This document shows positions 7,327 through 15,733 of a stretch of DNA of 32,002 bases, piece after piece. The position numbers were made by a program, and so were the translations under genes. Each line of letters opens with the position of its first letter. Position 1 is the first letter of the stretch. The stretch covers positions 1 through 32,002 of the forward strand of contig CAYWPG010000041.1 of NCBI GenBank assembly GCA_964460035.1, read 5' to 3'. The stretch is from CAYWPG01 sp964460035 (GTDB taxonomy: Bacteria; Pseudomonadota; Gammaproteobacteria; Nitrococcales; AK92). Below the pieces are notes generated by a model that was not told where the DNA came from, ran no database searches, and was given only the letters and a program-made list of their open reading frames with translations.

Positions 7327-8493
7327 TTACTCCCGACCCAGAATCAGCGTCGCGCTGCCATGGCGCGTGCCCAGCGAGCCGCCCGTGCCCTGCGCCAGCG
7401 CCAGCTCACAGCCGGGCACCTGCACCTGCGGGTGCGCCTCGCCGCGCAGCTGGCGCACCGCCTCGATCACTTTGGTAATGCCGCCGCGGTTGGCCGGGTG
7501 GTTATTACACAGCCCGCCCCCGTCCGTGTTCACCGCCAGCTTGCCCACGCCGCTGATCAGATTGCCGTCGGCAACGAACTTGCCGCCCTCGCCTTTTTTA
7601 CAAAAGCCCAGATCCTCGAGCTGGACCAGCACCGTGATGGTGAAACTGTCGTAGATCGAGGCGTACTGGATATCAGCCGGCTTCACCCCCGCCTCTTCAA
7701 ACGCCGCCGCCCCGGACCAAGCTGCGCCCGAGGTAGTCAGATCGAAGCGCCCGCCACTGAGCCCCTTGGGCGCTTCACCCGCGCCGAGCACCGCTACCAG
7801 CGGCCGGTTCAGACTCTTGGCGATCTCCGGGCGCGTGACCACCACCGCCCCGCCGCCATCGCTGACCACGCAGCAATCCAGCCGGTGCAGCGGATCGGCA
7901 ATCATCGGCGAAGCCAGCACCTCCTCCACCGTCACCACCTTGGGCAGCATCGCCTGCGGGTTGTGCTGCGCATGGTGCGAGGCGGCCACCTTGATCCAGG
8001 CCAGCTGCTCGCTGGTGGTGCCGTACTCGTACATATGCCGCATCGCGACCATCGCATACTGGTTCACGATCACCGGCCCGTAGGGCAGCTCATAGGCCAG
8101 TTCCGGCAGCGCCCCGCGCACCGCCCGCGGCTGCGTCCCGCTCGAACCCTCCGAGCGCGGCCGCCCGGCCAACGTGATCAGCGCCACATTGCACTTGCCT
8201 GCCGCAATCGCCTGCGCCGCGTGCGCCACATGCACCAGGTACGACGAGCCGCCCGTCTCGGTGGTATCCACGTGGCGCACCTTCAGCCCCAGATACTCCA
8301 CCATGCTCAGCGCCCCCAGCCCCGGCGCATCGCCCGCACAGAAGTACCCGTCCACGTCCGCCAGACTCAGCCCCGCATCGGCCAGCGCTCCCTTGGCCGA
8401 TTCCGCATGCAGCTGCGCCACTGACTTGTCCGGCGCCAGACGCGTCGGATGCTCGTAAATCCCGGCAATGTACGCCTTGCCCTTGATACTCAT
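7327..8493 (-). CDS. SCP2/Ltp-type thiolase-fold acyl-CoA acetyltransferase or aldolase
   Basis: A 388-residue thiolase-superfamily protein of the lipid-transfer-protein branch, with AYIAGIYEHPTR at the start, HVAHAAQAIAAGKCNVALI, IYDSFTITVLVQLEDLGFC, KGEGGKFV, GGGLCNNHPANRGG with His332, and a C-terminal GTGGSLGTRHGSATLIL. Where classical thiolases carry the nucleophilic Cys, the sequence reads TETGGSSYLVHVAHAA, with Ser83/Ser84. The Ser form is common in this branch, and some members (Ltp2) are retro-aldolases rather than thiolases. It is the first gene of the thiolase-DUF35 unit. Likely roles are lipid, steroid or branched acyl-CoA degradation. The exact reaction is inferred, not seen. A palindrome overlaps the likely promoter, pointing to repressor control. 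Confidence 0.9.
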   Translation of the reverse strand: MSIKGKAYIAGIYEHPTRLAPDKSVAQLHAESAKGALADAGLSLADVDGYFCAGDAPGLGALSMVEYLGLKVRHVDTTETGGSSYLVHVAHAAQAIAAGKCNVALITLAGRPRSEGSSGTQPRAVRGALPELAYELPYGPVIVNQYAMVAMRHMYEYGTTSEQLAWIKVAASHHAQHNPQAMLPKVVTVEEVLASPMIADPLHRLDCCVVSDGGGAVVVTRPEIAKSLNRPLVAVLGAGEAPKGLSGGRFDLTTSGAAWSGAAAFEEAGVKPADIQYASIYDSFTITVLVQLEDLGFCKKGEGGKFVADGNLISGVGKLAVNTDGGGLCNNHPANRGGITKVIEAVRQLRGEAHPQVQVPGCELALAQGTGGSLGTRHGSATLILGRE

Positions 8494-8800
8494 GTGTTAT
8501 CTCCGCTGGAAGATGAAGCTGTGCTTACGCGGAAAGTAGTCCCCCAGGAGAAGCCGACGGCTTCTCCACGTCGGCTACTATAACCGCAGCATACGGGCGC
8601 AAGACAACATAAGTTGCATTTAGCTACTGTTTGTCAGCTTTCGCGAGCGCCGATTCAGCGCGGGTGCGCAGGCTCAAGGGATGTCGGCCTGACGCCGAAT
8701 TGCGCAGCATAGGCGTGCTATATAACTACTATCCGTGTGCATTTGGCGGTGCGCTCCAACGCTTCCTTATCTTCCCGCCAGGCCCCAAGATGATGAGCTA
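8494..8800. other. Divergent intergenic region between the thiolase and moxR genes
   Basis: About 300 bp with no gene. It carries outward promoters for both sides: a candidate minus-strand promoter with a palindrome downstream of its -10, and, for moxR, a TATATAAC tract at 8719-8726 with TTGCGC at 8700-8705 at a short 15-base spacing, which is weak. Confidence 0.5.
8547..8607 (-). promoter_or_regulatory. Candidate thiolase promoter with palindromic operator
   Basis: On the minus strand, TTGTCT (8602-8607) and TATAGT (8577-8582) form a -35/-10 pair with 19-base spacing. About 10 bases past the -10 lies a perfect palindrome, GGAGAAGCC (8547-8555), GAC, GGCTTCTCC (8559-8567), which would cover the transcription start. 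That is a typical repressor operator position; a TetR- or MarR-type regulator is a guess. Confidence 0.45.
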
Positions 8801-9718
8801 ATGACTGAACATCTCGAGAACGTCGTCGCCACAGCCAGCGCGGTCATCCTCGGCAAGGAACGGCAGATCCGCCTGGCGCTGACCTGCATGCTGGCCAATG
8901 GCGACCTGCTGATCGAAGACCTGCCAGGTGTTGGCAAGACCACGCTAGCGCACGTGCTCGCGCGCTTGTTCGGCCTGCAGTTCCAGCGTATTCAGTTCAC
9001 CGCCGACCTGTTGCCCGCCGACATCATCGGCGCTTCGGTTTACGATCACGCGCGGGGCAGCCTGAGCTTTCGCCCAGGGCCGATCTTCGCCCAGTTCGTC
9101 CTAGCCGACGAGGTCAACCGGGCGACGCCCAAGGCGCAAAGCGCGCTGCTAGAGGCCATGGAGGAGCGGCAAGTTACCGTGGAGGGCGAGACAAGACCGC
9201 TGCCGGCCCCCTTTTTCGTCATCGCGACTCAGAATCCCGACACCCAGATCGGCTGCTTTCCACTACCCGAATCGCAGCTGGACCGTTTTCTGATGCGAAT
9301 CGAGCTCGGCTACCCGGACCATACAGCCGAACGGCGGTTGTTAATGGGCGATGACCGGCGCACCCTGCTCAAACGCATACGGCCGGTGATGTCGGCACAG
9401 GCCTTGTTGGAGCTGCAATCCCGCGTCCCGCAGCAGCACGTCGCGCCGCCTTTGATCGACTACCTGCAGGCGCTGCTGGAGTACAGCCGCAGCTGCGGCC
9501 ACTACCGCTCAGGCCTGTCGCCAAGGGCAGGGCTGGCGCTGCTGCGCGCCGCCCAGGCCTGGGCACTCCTACACGGACGCGACAGCGTGCTGCCCGATGA
9601 CGTGCAGGCCGTGTTCGCCAGTGTGGTCAACCACCGGTTGCAGCCCAGCGAGGGCAGCCTGGCCAGCGGGCAGTTGATGCCGCCCAAGCACATCCTGACG
9701 GCGGTGGCCATTCCCTGA
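8801..9718 (+). CDS. MoxR-family AAA+ ATPase
   Basis: A 305-residue AAA+ ATPase of the MoxR group. Walker A is EDLPGVGKTTLA with GVGKT at 43-47, Walker B is FVLADEVNRATPKAQSALLE with Asp103-Glu104, sensor 1 is IATQNPDTQ with Asn145, and FPLPESQLDRFLM is the family signature. MoxR proteins act as chaperone-like ATPases, usually with DUF58 and VWA or transglutaminase partners at the membrane. The frame is open upstream to 8735, but the conserved sequence begins at MTEHLENVV, so ATG 8801 is chosen; its ribosome site is weak. The stop overlaps the next ATG by one base (TGATG), which implies translational coupling with the DUF58 gene. Confidence 0.95.
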   Translation: MTEHLENVVATASAVILGKERQIRLALTCMLANGDLLIEDLPGVGKTTLAHVLARLFGLQFQRIQFTADLLPADIIGASVYDHARGSLSFRPGPIFAQFVLADEVNRATPKAQSALLEAMEERQVTVEGETRPLPAPFFVIATQNPDTQIGCFPLPESQLDRFLMRIELGYPDHTAERRLLMGDDRRTLLKRIRPVMSAQALLELQSRVPQQHVAPPLIDYLQALLEYSRSCGHYRSGLSPRAGLALLRAAQAWALLHGRDSVLPDDVQAVFASVVNHRLQPSEGSLASGQLMPPKHILTAVAIP

Positions 9719-10674
9719 TGTCGCTGCTGGAGCGTCTGCCCGCCACGTGGCAGCAACGGCTAAGCCGGCCGGGACGGGTCGATTCCCAAGGGCTGCGCTT
9801 GCGCTATCGCGGCATATTCATCCTGCCCACCCCCAGCGGCTGGGGGTTTGCCTTCATGTTGCTGATCATGTGGCTGGCCGCCATCAACTACAGCAACAGC
9901 ATGGCCTTCGCGCTCGCCTTTCTGCTGGCGGGCCTGGCGTTGGTGCTGATGCTGCACTGTTTTCGCAATCTGCTAGGCCTGCGGGTGAGCGCGCTGCCGC
10001 CTAGTCCGGTGTTCGCCGGCACTCCCGCACTGTTCCCATTAGTGCTGCATAACGACAGCCCGCGTACGCGTATCGGAGTTACGCTGCTTTATGAGGGCGA
10101 AGAGCGTAATCAGGCGGATGTGCCCGCCCGCGGCAGCAGCGCGCTTCTGCTTGCTATCCCAACCGCGCATCGGGGCCGCCTGCGTGCGCCGCGGCTGCGC
10201 TTGGCCACTAGCTACCCCGGCGGCCTGGTTCGCGCTTGGAGCTGGCTGACGCTGGACTTCGCCTGCCTGGTTTATCCCCAGCCGGAGGAGAACGCTCCCG
10301 AGCCACAGTATGCTGGAGCCGCTACAGCCACCGCCACGGCCGATGGCGGCAGCAGCGACGACTTCAGCGGTCTGCGCGACTACCGCCCGGGCGATACTCT
10401 GCATCGCATCGATTGGCGCAGCGTTGCTCGCGGACTGCCGCCCCAGACCAAGCTGTTCGACGGTGGTAGCGGGATCAGCCTGTGGCTGGACTGGCATGAG
10501 CTGGAAGGTTTGGGAACAGAGGCCAAGCTATCCAGACTGTGCCGCTGGGTGGTCGATGCGGAGCACGCCGGCCACCGCTACGGCCTTCGCCTCCCGCATC
10601 TGGAGCTGCCGCCGGCGCATGGAGAAGCCCATTATCACCGCTGCCTGCAAGCGCTGGCCCTGTATCCGGCATGA
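9718..10674 (+). CDS. DUF58 domain membrane protein
   Basis: A 318-residue protein with two adjacent membrane segments at about 38-80 (GWGFAFMLLIMWLAAINY and FALAFLLAGLALVLML). A cytoplasmic DUF58 domain follows, with the signature DDFSGLRDYRPGDTLHRIDW and RSVARG at roughly 215-240. DUF58 resembles a von Willebrand A domain and is almost always encoded beside MoxR. The function is not settled; in characterised cases the group supports assembly or stability of envelope proteins. The start overlaps the moxR stop and the stop overlaps the next start (ATGA), so all three genes are translated as one unit. The family assignment is firm. Confidence 0.93.
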   Translation: MSLLERLPATWQQRLSRPGRVDSQGLRLRYRGIFILPTPSGWGFAFMLLIMWLAAINYSNSMAFALAFLLAGLALVLMLHCFRNLLGLRVSALPPSPVFAGTPALFPLVLHNDSPRTRIGVTLLYEGEERNQADVPARGSSALLLAIPTAHRGRLRAPRLRLATSYPGGLVRAWSWLTLDFACLVYPQPEENAPEPQYAGAATATATADGGSSDDFSGLRDYRPGDTLHRIDWRSVARGLPPQTKLFDGGSGISLWLDWHELEGLGTEAKLSRLCRWVVDAEHAGHRYGLRLPHLELPPAHGEAHYHRCLQALALYPA

Positions 10675-12689
10675 ACGATCGCGACCGCCCGTTGCTCGCC
10701 ACACCGCTGCTGATCGCGCTGTTACTGACGCTGGCGGCGGTACTGGCGCCGCACCTGCTGCGGCTGCCTGTCTGGGTAGTAACGCTGCTGGCCGGCTGCG
10801 GCATCTGGCGCTTATTGCTCAGCCGCAAAGCGTGGCGCATGCCGCCCGCTTGGCTGCGAGCGCTGCTCACCCTCCTCGCCGCCGGCGGTATCGCCTACCA
10901 TCACAGCACTTTGCTAGGCCGCGATGCGGGGACGGCGCTGCTGGCCGTGATGACGGCGCTGAAACTGCTGGAGCTGCGCAGCCGGCGAGACGTGCTGCTA
11001 GTGCTCTATCTAGCGTACTTTCTCATCCTCACGCAGTTCTTCTACTCGCAGTCGATTCCCAACGCGCTTTACCTGCTGGCGACCGTCTGGGCCACGACCA
11101 TGCTGCTCATCGCCGTGCAGCACCCCAGCGTCCCCCTCAGACGGCATCTGCACACCGCTGCCATAACGCTGGGACAAGCCGCACCGCTGATGCTGATCCT
11201 GTTCGTGCTGTTTCCACGTATTCCCGGACCGCTTTGGTCACTTCCCGACGATGCGCACTATGGACAGACAGGACTGAGTGATCATATGAGCCCTGGTCAG
11301 ATCAGCGAGCTCAGCCGCTCCGGGGCCGTGGCTTTCCGCGTCGAGTTCGAGGGCGCACCGCCGCCGCGCGAGGCTTTGTACTGGCGCGGCCCTGTGCTCA
11401 GCGACTATGACGGCCATACATGGCATCGTGCGCCCTCGACCGGGGCGGCCCCCGCGGAGATTTCGGCCGCTGCGGCCAGCATCCGCTATACCGTCATATT
11501 GCAGCCCACCGCGCAGCGCTGGCTGTTGAGCCTGGACCGGCCACGCGGCAGCCCCGAGCAGGCCCTGCTCAACGAGCGCCTCGAACTCGTCACGCGCGCG
11601 CCGGTCAACGAATTGCAGCGCTACACGCTGGAGTCGACGCTAGGCAGCACCTGGGCGACGGAACTGAGCGAGAGCGAGCGCTATCGCAACCTGGCGCTTC
11701 CAGCCGACCGCCATCCACGCGCCCGTGCGCTAGGCGCCCACTGGCGCAGCGCCTTCGACAGCGATGCGGAAATCCTGACCGCGGCGGTCAGGTTCTTCTC
11801 GACCCAGCCTTTCACTTACACCTTGACGCCCCCCGGCGGCTTTCGAGACAGCATCGACGAGTTCCTGTTCGATACCCGGCGCGGCTTCTGCGAACACTAC
11901 GCCGCAGCGTTCGTGGTGCTGTTGCGCGCCGCCGGCATTCCGGCGCGCGTGGTCACCGGCTACCTGGGCGGTGAGATGAACCCGGTAGGCAACTATATGA
12001 TCGTTCGCCAGTCCGACGCTCACGCCTGGACCGAAGTCTGGCTAGAAGGCCAAGGCTGGTTGCGTGCCGATCCCACCGGCCTGGTTTCGCCACAGCGGGT
12101 CGAACTGGGACTGGGAGATGCGCTGCCGGCCGACGAGCCGGTGCCGGCGATCGCGCGCCGCAGCAACTCTTGGACGCGTCAGCTCAGGCTGCACTGGGAT
12201 GCCGTCAATCAGCGATGGGATCGGTGGGTACTCGCATACGGCCCGCAGTTGCAGCGCGAGGTGCTAAGCCGCATAGGCCTGGGCGAGCCGCCCCGGATGG
12301 CGCTTGCGCTGGCGGCCGGCCTCGCCGTCTGTTTGCTCTCGCTCGCCGCCGTCATGCTCTGGCCGCGTCGGCCGTCCGGTAGCGATCAGGCCAGCCGACT
12401 CTACCAGCGGTTTTGCCGCACCCTCGCCCGCTACGGCCTGGTGCGCCAACCCTGGGAGACGCCCACAGCGTTCGCCCGCCGCCTAGGGCGAGCCTGCCCG
12501 GCGTTAGGCTCGGAGGCCGAGGCGATTACTAGCCTTTATCTGCAGGTGCGCTATGGTAAAAATGCGAGCCCGGCGCTGGTCGTACAGCTACGACAAGCGC
12601 TTAAAACCTTCAAGCGCTCGGCCCGGCGCCTCGGTCATCGCGCTGCCGAGTCTGCCGACACACATTGCGCGCCATGGGGCCATGAATGA
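10671..12689 (+). CDS. tgpA: TgpA-type membrane transglutaminase-like protein with DUF4129-like tail
   Basis: A 672-residue protein. It has five to six N-terminal membrane segments (LLIALLLTLAAVLAPHLL, LRLPVWVVTLLAGCGIW and VLYLAYFLILTQFF among them). A periplasmic transglutaminase-like domain follows, with the triad visible as Cys407 in RRGFCEHYAAAFVVLLRAAG, His451 in DAHAWTEVW and Asp467 in WLRADPTG. One late membrane helix (LALAAGLAVCLLSLAAVMLW) precedes a short cytoplasmic DUF4129-like tail (LYQRFCRTLARYGLVRQPWETPTAFARRL). In Pseudomonas aeruginosa TgpA is a periplasmic transglutaminase important for growth. The start ATG 10671 lies in the ATGA overlap with the DUF58 stop; the longer upstream frame is not coding. 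All catalytic residues are present, so activity is likely; the substrate is unknown. Confidence 0.93.
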   Translation: MNDRDRPLLATPLLIALLLTLAAVLAPHLLRLPVWVVTLLAGCGIWRLLLSRKAWRMPPAWLRALLTLLAAGGIAYHHSTLLGRDAGTALLAVMTALKLLELRSRRDVLLVLYLAYFLILTQFFYSQSIPNALYLLATVWATTMLLIAVQHPSVPLRRHLHTAAITLGQAAPLMLILFVLFPRIPGPLWSLPDDAHYGQTGLSDHMSPGQISELSRSGAVAFRVEFEGAPPPREALYWRGPVLSDYDGHTWHRAPSTGAAPAEISAAAASIRYTVILQPTAQRWLLSLDRPRGSPEQALLNERLELVTRAPVNELQRYTLESTLGSTWATELSESERYRNLALPADRHPRARALGAHWRSAFDSDAEILTAAVRFFSTQPFTYTLTPPGGFRDSIDEFLFDTRRGFCEHYAAAFVVLLRAAGIPARVVTGYLGGEMNPVGNYMIVRQSDAHAWTEVWLEGQGWLRADPTGLVSPQRVELGLGDALPADEPVPAIARRSNSWTRQLRLHWDAVNQRWDRWVLAYGPQLQREVLSRIGLGEPPRMALALAAGLAVCLLSLAAVMLWPRRPSGSDQASRLYQRFCRTLARYGLVRQPWETPTAFARRLGRACPALGSEAEAITSLYLQVRYGKNASPALVVQLRQALKTFKRSARRLGHRAAESADTHCAPWGHE

Positions 12690-12860
12690 GGAGGGGGCAC
12701 CCTCTCCACGCGGATAAATCTTGCGTCTACCAAGAAGCACCCAATAAAGCAGTCTCTGTATCGAAACCGTAACAATGACCGATTAACCTGCGGTTAGCGA
12801 CAAACGCCCCAGCAGCGACCAAAATCTGTTAAAAGTCTTTTTACGACGAGGTCCCGAGCC
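12690..12860 (+). promoter_or_regulatory. tgpA-gdpD spacer
   Basis: A short stem GAGGG-ggca-CCCTC follows the tgpA stop near 12694-12707 and may mark its 3' end. ACGAGG at 12847-12852, 8 bases before the ATG, is the likely ribosome site of the next gene. I see no strong promoter. Confidence 0.3.
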
Positions 12861-13601
12861 ATGCACCGCATCCCCGAGGTTATCGCGCACCGCGGCTACA
12901 CGGCGGAGTTTCCCGAGAACACCATCCCGGCACTGCAGGCAGCCGTTGCCGCCGGCGCGCCGGGGGTGGAGCTGGACGTGCAATTCACGCGCGACGATGT
13001 TCCGGTCCTGCTGCACGACGCCGATCTGCTGCGCATGACTGGCACGCCGGGCGATATACTGGCGACGGATCTGGCCGCGCTGCGGCAATTGAGCGCGCAC
13101 GAGCCCGGTCGGCTGGGCGAGCGCCATCGCAACGTTCGCTTCGCCACTTTGGAAGAAGCGGCCGAGAGCCTTGCCGATGCGGTAGATACCACCGTATTCG
13201 TGGAAATCAAGCGCGACAGTCTGCCCATACATCGCATTCCAGCGGGGGTGCAGTCGGTGCTACGGGCCTGCCGGCCGCTGGGCAAGCGCCTAGTGGTGAT
13301 CAGTTTCGACGACGCAGTGCTGCAACAGGCGCGCTCGTTACAGCACGACGTTGCGGTCGGCTGGGTTTTGCCCGCCGGCGGGCCGGCCGAAGCGGAGCGG
13401 GCCATGACCTTGGCCCCCGAGTACCTGTTTTGCGACTACGAATACTTGCCATCCCCGCCTGCCAGCCTCTGGCAAGGGCCGTGGCGCTGGGTGGCCTACG
13501 AGGTCAACGATGTCGAAGAAGCCAAGGCACTGCGCCGGCGAGGGATAGACTGTATTGAAACGGCCAACGTGCCGGCAATGGTCTCGGCACTGTGCGGCTG
13601 A
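12861..13601 (+). CDS. Glycerophosphodiester phosphodiesterase (GDPD, UgpQ-like)
   Basis: A 246-residue cytoplasmic-type GDPD with no signal peptide. It hydrolyses glycerophosphodiesters from lipid turnover to sn-glycerol-3-phosphate and an alcohol. The TIM-barrel signatures are VIAHRGYTAEFPENT with His10 and Arg11, GVELDVQFTRDDVPVLLHD with metal ligands Glu37 and Asp39 and catalytic His52, FVEIKRD, VVISFDD and VAYEVNDVEEAKALRRRGID near the end. The length equals that of E. coli UgpQ (247 residues). No ugp transporter genes are nearby, so a housekeeping scavenging role is more likely than a dedicated uptake operon. It is convergent with iscR with only 17 bases between the stops. Confidence 0.95.
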   Translation: MHRIPEVIAHRGYTAEFPENTIPALQAAVAAGAPGVELDVQFTRDDVPVLLHDADLLRMTGTPGDILATDLAALRQLSAHEPGRLGERHRNVRFATLEEAAESLADAVDTTVFVEIKRDSLPIHRIPAGVQSVLRACRPLGKRLVVISFDDAVLQQARSLQHDVAVGWVLPAGGPAEAERAMTLAPEYLFCDYEYLPSPPASLWQGPWRWVAYEVNDVEEAKALRRRGIDCIETANVPAMVSALCG

Positions 13602-13618
13602 GCGCGGCTTCTATCCGC

Positions 13619-14095
13619 TTACGACTGCGCGCTTGTCTGGCCCTTTCTGCAGCGCTGGTGGCGCAAATCCTGCACTTGCGCCACCTCGCGCACCGCGGGC
13701 CGCGCCGCCAGCTCCGCTAAGGTAATCCCGGCCAGAAAGCCGTAAATCTGCTGACTCAGCTCGCTCCACAGATCGTGCGTCAGGCAGGCGGAGCCGTTGT
13801 GGCAGTCCCGCCGCCCCCGGCAACGCGTCGCATCGATGTTCTCATCCACCGCGACGATCACATCCGCCACGGTAATTTCGCTGGCTGGCCGGCCAAGACG
13901 ATAGCCGCCACCGGGTCCGCGCACGCCCTTGACCAGCTTGTGACGACGCAAGCGCGCGAATAACTGCTCGAGATACGATAGCGAAATGCCCTGGCAGCGA
14001 GACACATCGGCCAGTGTCACCGGCCCCTGGCTCTCGTGCAGGGCAAGATCCATCATGGCAGTTACCGCATAGCGGCCCTTAGTGGAAAGCTTCAT
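13619..14095 (-). CDS. iscR: Rrf2-family Fe-S cluster-binding regulator IscR
   Basis: A 158-residue winged-helix regulator beginning MKLSTKGRYAVTAMMDLALH, the IscR signature. Helix-turn-helix residues (ISLSYLEQLFARLRRHKLV) are followed by the wing GVRGPGGGYRLGR. The [2Fe-2S] ligands Cys92, Cys98, Cys104 and His107 (CRGRRDCHNGSACLTH) stand at the same residue numbers as in E. coli IscR. IscR senses Fe-S status and represses isc and related genes. Here it is alone: no iscS, iscU, iscA, hscBA or fdx is adjacent, and the next genes are unrelated. It could be the sole IscR moved from its operon, or a second paralogue. Autoregulation is usual in the family. Confidence 0.93.
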   Translation of the reverse strand: MKLSTKGRYAVTAMMDLALHESQGPVTLADVSRCQGISLSYLEQLFARLRRHKLVKGVRGPGGGYRLGRPASEITVADVIVAVDENIDATRCRGRRDCHNGSACLTHDLWSELSQQIYGFLAGITLAELAARPAVREVAQVQDLRHQRCRKGQTSAQS

Positions 14096-14160
14096 ATGGA
14101 GTGAATTCCGTAATCCCGAGCGCTAAAGTCGGAAATACGTATACAAGTCAAACCGACAGG
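14096..14160 (-). promoter_or_regulatory. iscR upstream region with possible promoter and IscR site
   Basis: On the minus strand TTGACT (14146-14151) is a good -35, but the -10 hexamer near 14123-14128 (CTTTAG) is poor. Overlapping it is CCGACTTTAGCGCTCGG, with CCGA/TCGG half-sites, loosely like a type 1 IscR site (CCGACT-AGTCGG core). This fits autorepression but is only a partial match. Confidence 0.3.
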
Positions 14161-14272
14161 GGTCAAGCAAGGCACGGCAAGCCGCGATTCGCCGCTCGCG
14201 CTTCGCTCCTCGCGCTCTCCGGAACGGCGTGCCCCCAGCCTCGGCGCACAGGCTGGAGCACGTATTGGAAAC

Positions 14273-14737
14273 TTAGCCGGCGTCGCCTGCCTGCGCAGGC
14301 ACGAAGCGATGGCCTTCGGCCAAGCAGTACCGCAACCAGCGGTTGAGAAACCGATTAACCTCCCAGCGCCAGGCCAGGCTGCGCCGGTCCGGCACCTTCC
14401 CGGTACCGGTCCAACGGAACGAATGCAGTGCGGAATCGGGCAGCACCTCGGCCAGCTGTGCATCGTGATAGATCCGGACCCGCAGGTCGGGATCGGCACG
14501 GTGACCATCACCCTCTTCAAAGTAATGGGTCAACGCCACCGTGGTCGTATAAGGCGAGCGCTCTTCGATCCGCAGGTACAGGTCGACGTTGCCCGGCGAG
14601 CGCAGGTGCAGCCCTTCCCCCAGCACTTCGGGAATCAAGCGCCGCATGTAGATGTAGTTGTTCTCGTACAACTCCATCAAGCTCGCGAAGCTACGAGGAG
14701 GCGCAAGGCCAAGTATATGGTCACAGCTCAACATCAT
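14273..14737 (-). CDS. DUF1249 family protein (YqiB-like)
   Basis: A 154-residue cytoplasmic protein with the DUF1249 pattern: SFASLMELYENNYIYMRRLIPEV at the start, then LRIEERSPYTTTVALTHYF, DPDLRVRIYHDAQLAEVL and the C-terminal RWEVNRFLNRWLRYCLAEGHRF. The E. coli member is YqiB, next to cpdA and nudF; the function is unknown. The frame is open to 14785, but conserved sequence begins after MMLSCDHILGLAPPRS, so ATG 14737 is chosen without a clear ribosome site. It lies 67 bases after ppsR on the same strand and is probably co-transcribed with it, which gives no clue to function. Confidence 0.85.
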   Translation of the reverse strand: MMLSCDHILGLAPPRSFASLMELYENNYIYMRRLIPEVLGEGLHLRSPGNVDLYLRIEERSPYTTTVALTHYFEEGDGHRADPDLRVRIYHDAQLAEVLPDSALHSFRWTGTGKVPDRRSLAWRWEVNRFLNRWLRYCLAEGHRFVPAQAGDAG

Positions 14738-14804
14738 GGCTCGAATCTTAGCACGGCCTCCGACCGATACCGTCTGTGTGAACACTGGAAAATGCTAACG
14801 ACAT

Positions 14805-15626
14805 CTAATAAAGTCGCCGCTTCAATTTCCGATCGTGAAGAATCGTGGTAGCGATCTCCTCGATCGACATGGTGGTGGTGTTGATGAACGGTATCCGTTC
14901 GCGTCGGAACATCGCTTCGGCACGCGCCACCTCGTACTGACACTGGCGAAGCGACGCGTAGCGGCTGTTGGGACGGCGCTGTTCGCGGATCTTCTCCAGA
15001 CGGTCGGGGCGGATACTGAGCCCGTACAGCTTGTTCCGGTAGTGGTGCAGCGCCTGCGGCAGGCGTGCCTCGTCAAGATCCTCCTCGGTCAGAGGATAGT
15101 TGGCGGCGTAGATACCATACTGCAAGGCAAGATAAATACACGCCGGCGTCTTGCCACTGCGCGAGACACCCACCAGGATGACGTCGGCCTGTGAGTAATG
15201 ATGCGTGGTAACACCATCGTCATGACTGAGAGCGTAGTTCATCGCGTCGATACGGACGTCGTACATGGTATTATCCACGACGCCGTGCGAGCGCCCGATC
15301 GCGTGAGTAGAACTCATGTTGAGTTCGCGCTCCAAGGGAGCAATAAAGGTCTCGAAGAAATCGAACAGTACCGCGTCGGCGCCGCGCAGAATGTCGCGAA
15401 TTCCCGGGTCGATGACGGTACTGAACACCAGGGAGCGCTCGCCGCTGGCGAGATTGGCTTCACGGATTTGACGCAAAGCAGTATGGGCGCGCTCGGGACT
15501 ATCGACAAACGGCAGAGTGACGAGTTCCAACTCGACATCGAACTGAGTGAGCAGACTATGCCCCAGCGTCTCCGCGGTGATGCCGGTTCGGTCAGAAATA
15601 AAGAAGACGGTGCGTTTTTTGGTCAT
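14805..15626 (-). CDS. ppsR: Phosphoenolpyruvate synthase regulatory protein (bifunctional kinase/pyrophosphorylase)
   Basis: A 273-residue DUF299 protein that inactivates PEP synthase by ADP-dependent phosphorylation of a threonine next to the catalytic histidine, and reactivates it by phosphate-dependent removal. Visible features are VFFISDRTGITAETLGHSLL at the N-terminus, the P-loop GVSRSGKT at 153-160, NYPLTEEDL, LYGLSIRPDRLEKIREQRR and FINTTTMSIEEIATTIL at the C-terminus. The length matches E. coli PpsR (277). It is divergent from ppsA, the usual arrangement, and the target threonine is present in the neighbouring PpsA (Thr415). The start ATG 15626 gives the canonical N-terminus. Identification is secure. 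Confidence 0.97.
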   Translation of the reverse strand: MTKKRTVFFISDRTGITAETLGHSLLTQFDVELELVTLPFVDSPERAHTALRQIREANLASGERSLVFSTVIDPGIRDILRGADAVLFDFFETFIAPLERELNMSSTHAIGRSHGVVDNTMYDVRIDAMNYALSHDDGVTTHHYSQADVILVGVSRSGKTPACIYLALQYGIYAANYPLTEEDLDEARLPQALHHYRNKLYGLSIRPDRLEKIREQRRPNSRYASLRQCQYEVARAEAMFRRERIPFINTTTMSIEEIATTILHDRKLKRRLY

Positions 15627-15733
15627 CGTATTGGATAAGTCCGTACTGGGCGGCCATGCGGCGGCACGAACGCCGGGCCGCCGGAAGGCGCCGAGTCATG
15701 CTAACGAAACCAGGGGTACACGCCTAGCCCCGC

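Noticed and set aside
7264..8424. Plus-strand open frame opposite the thiolase gene
   Set aside because: His/Arg-rich shadow of the thiolase codons, no domain, no ribosome site.
14286..14302. Hairpin-like GCCTGC/GCAGGC as a terminator of the DUF1249 gene
   Set aside because: It lies inside the last codons before the stop and has no U-run.
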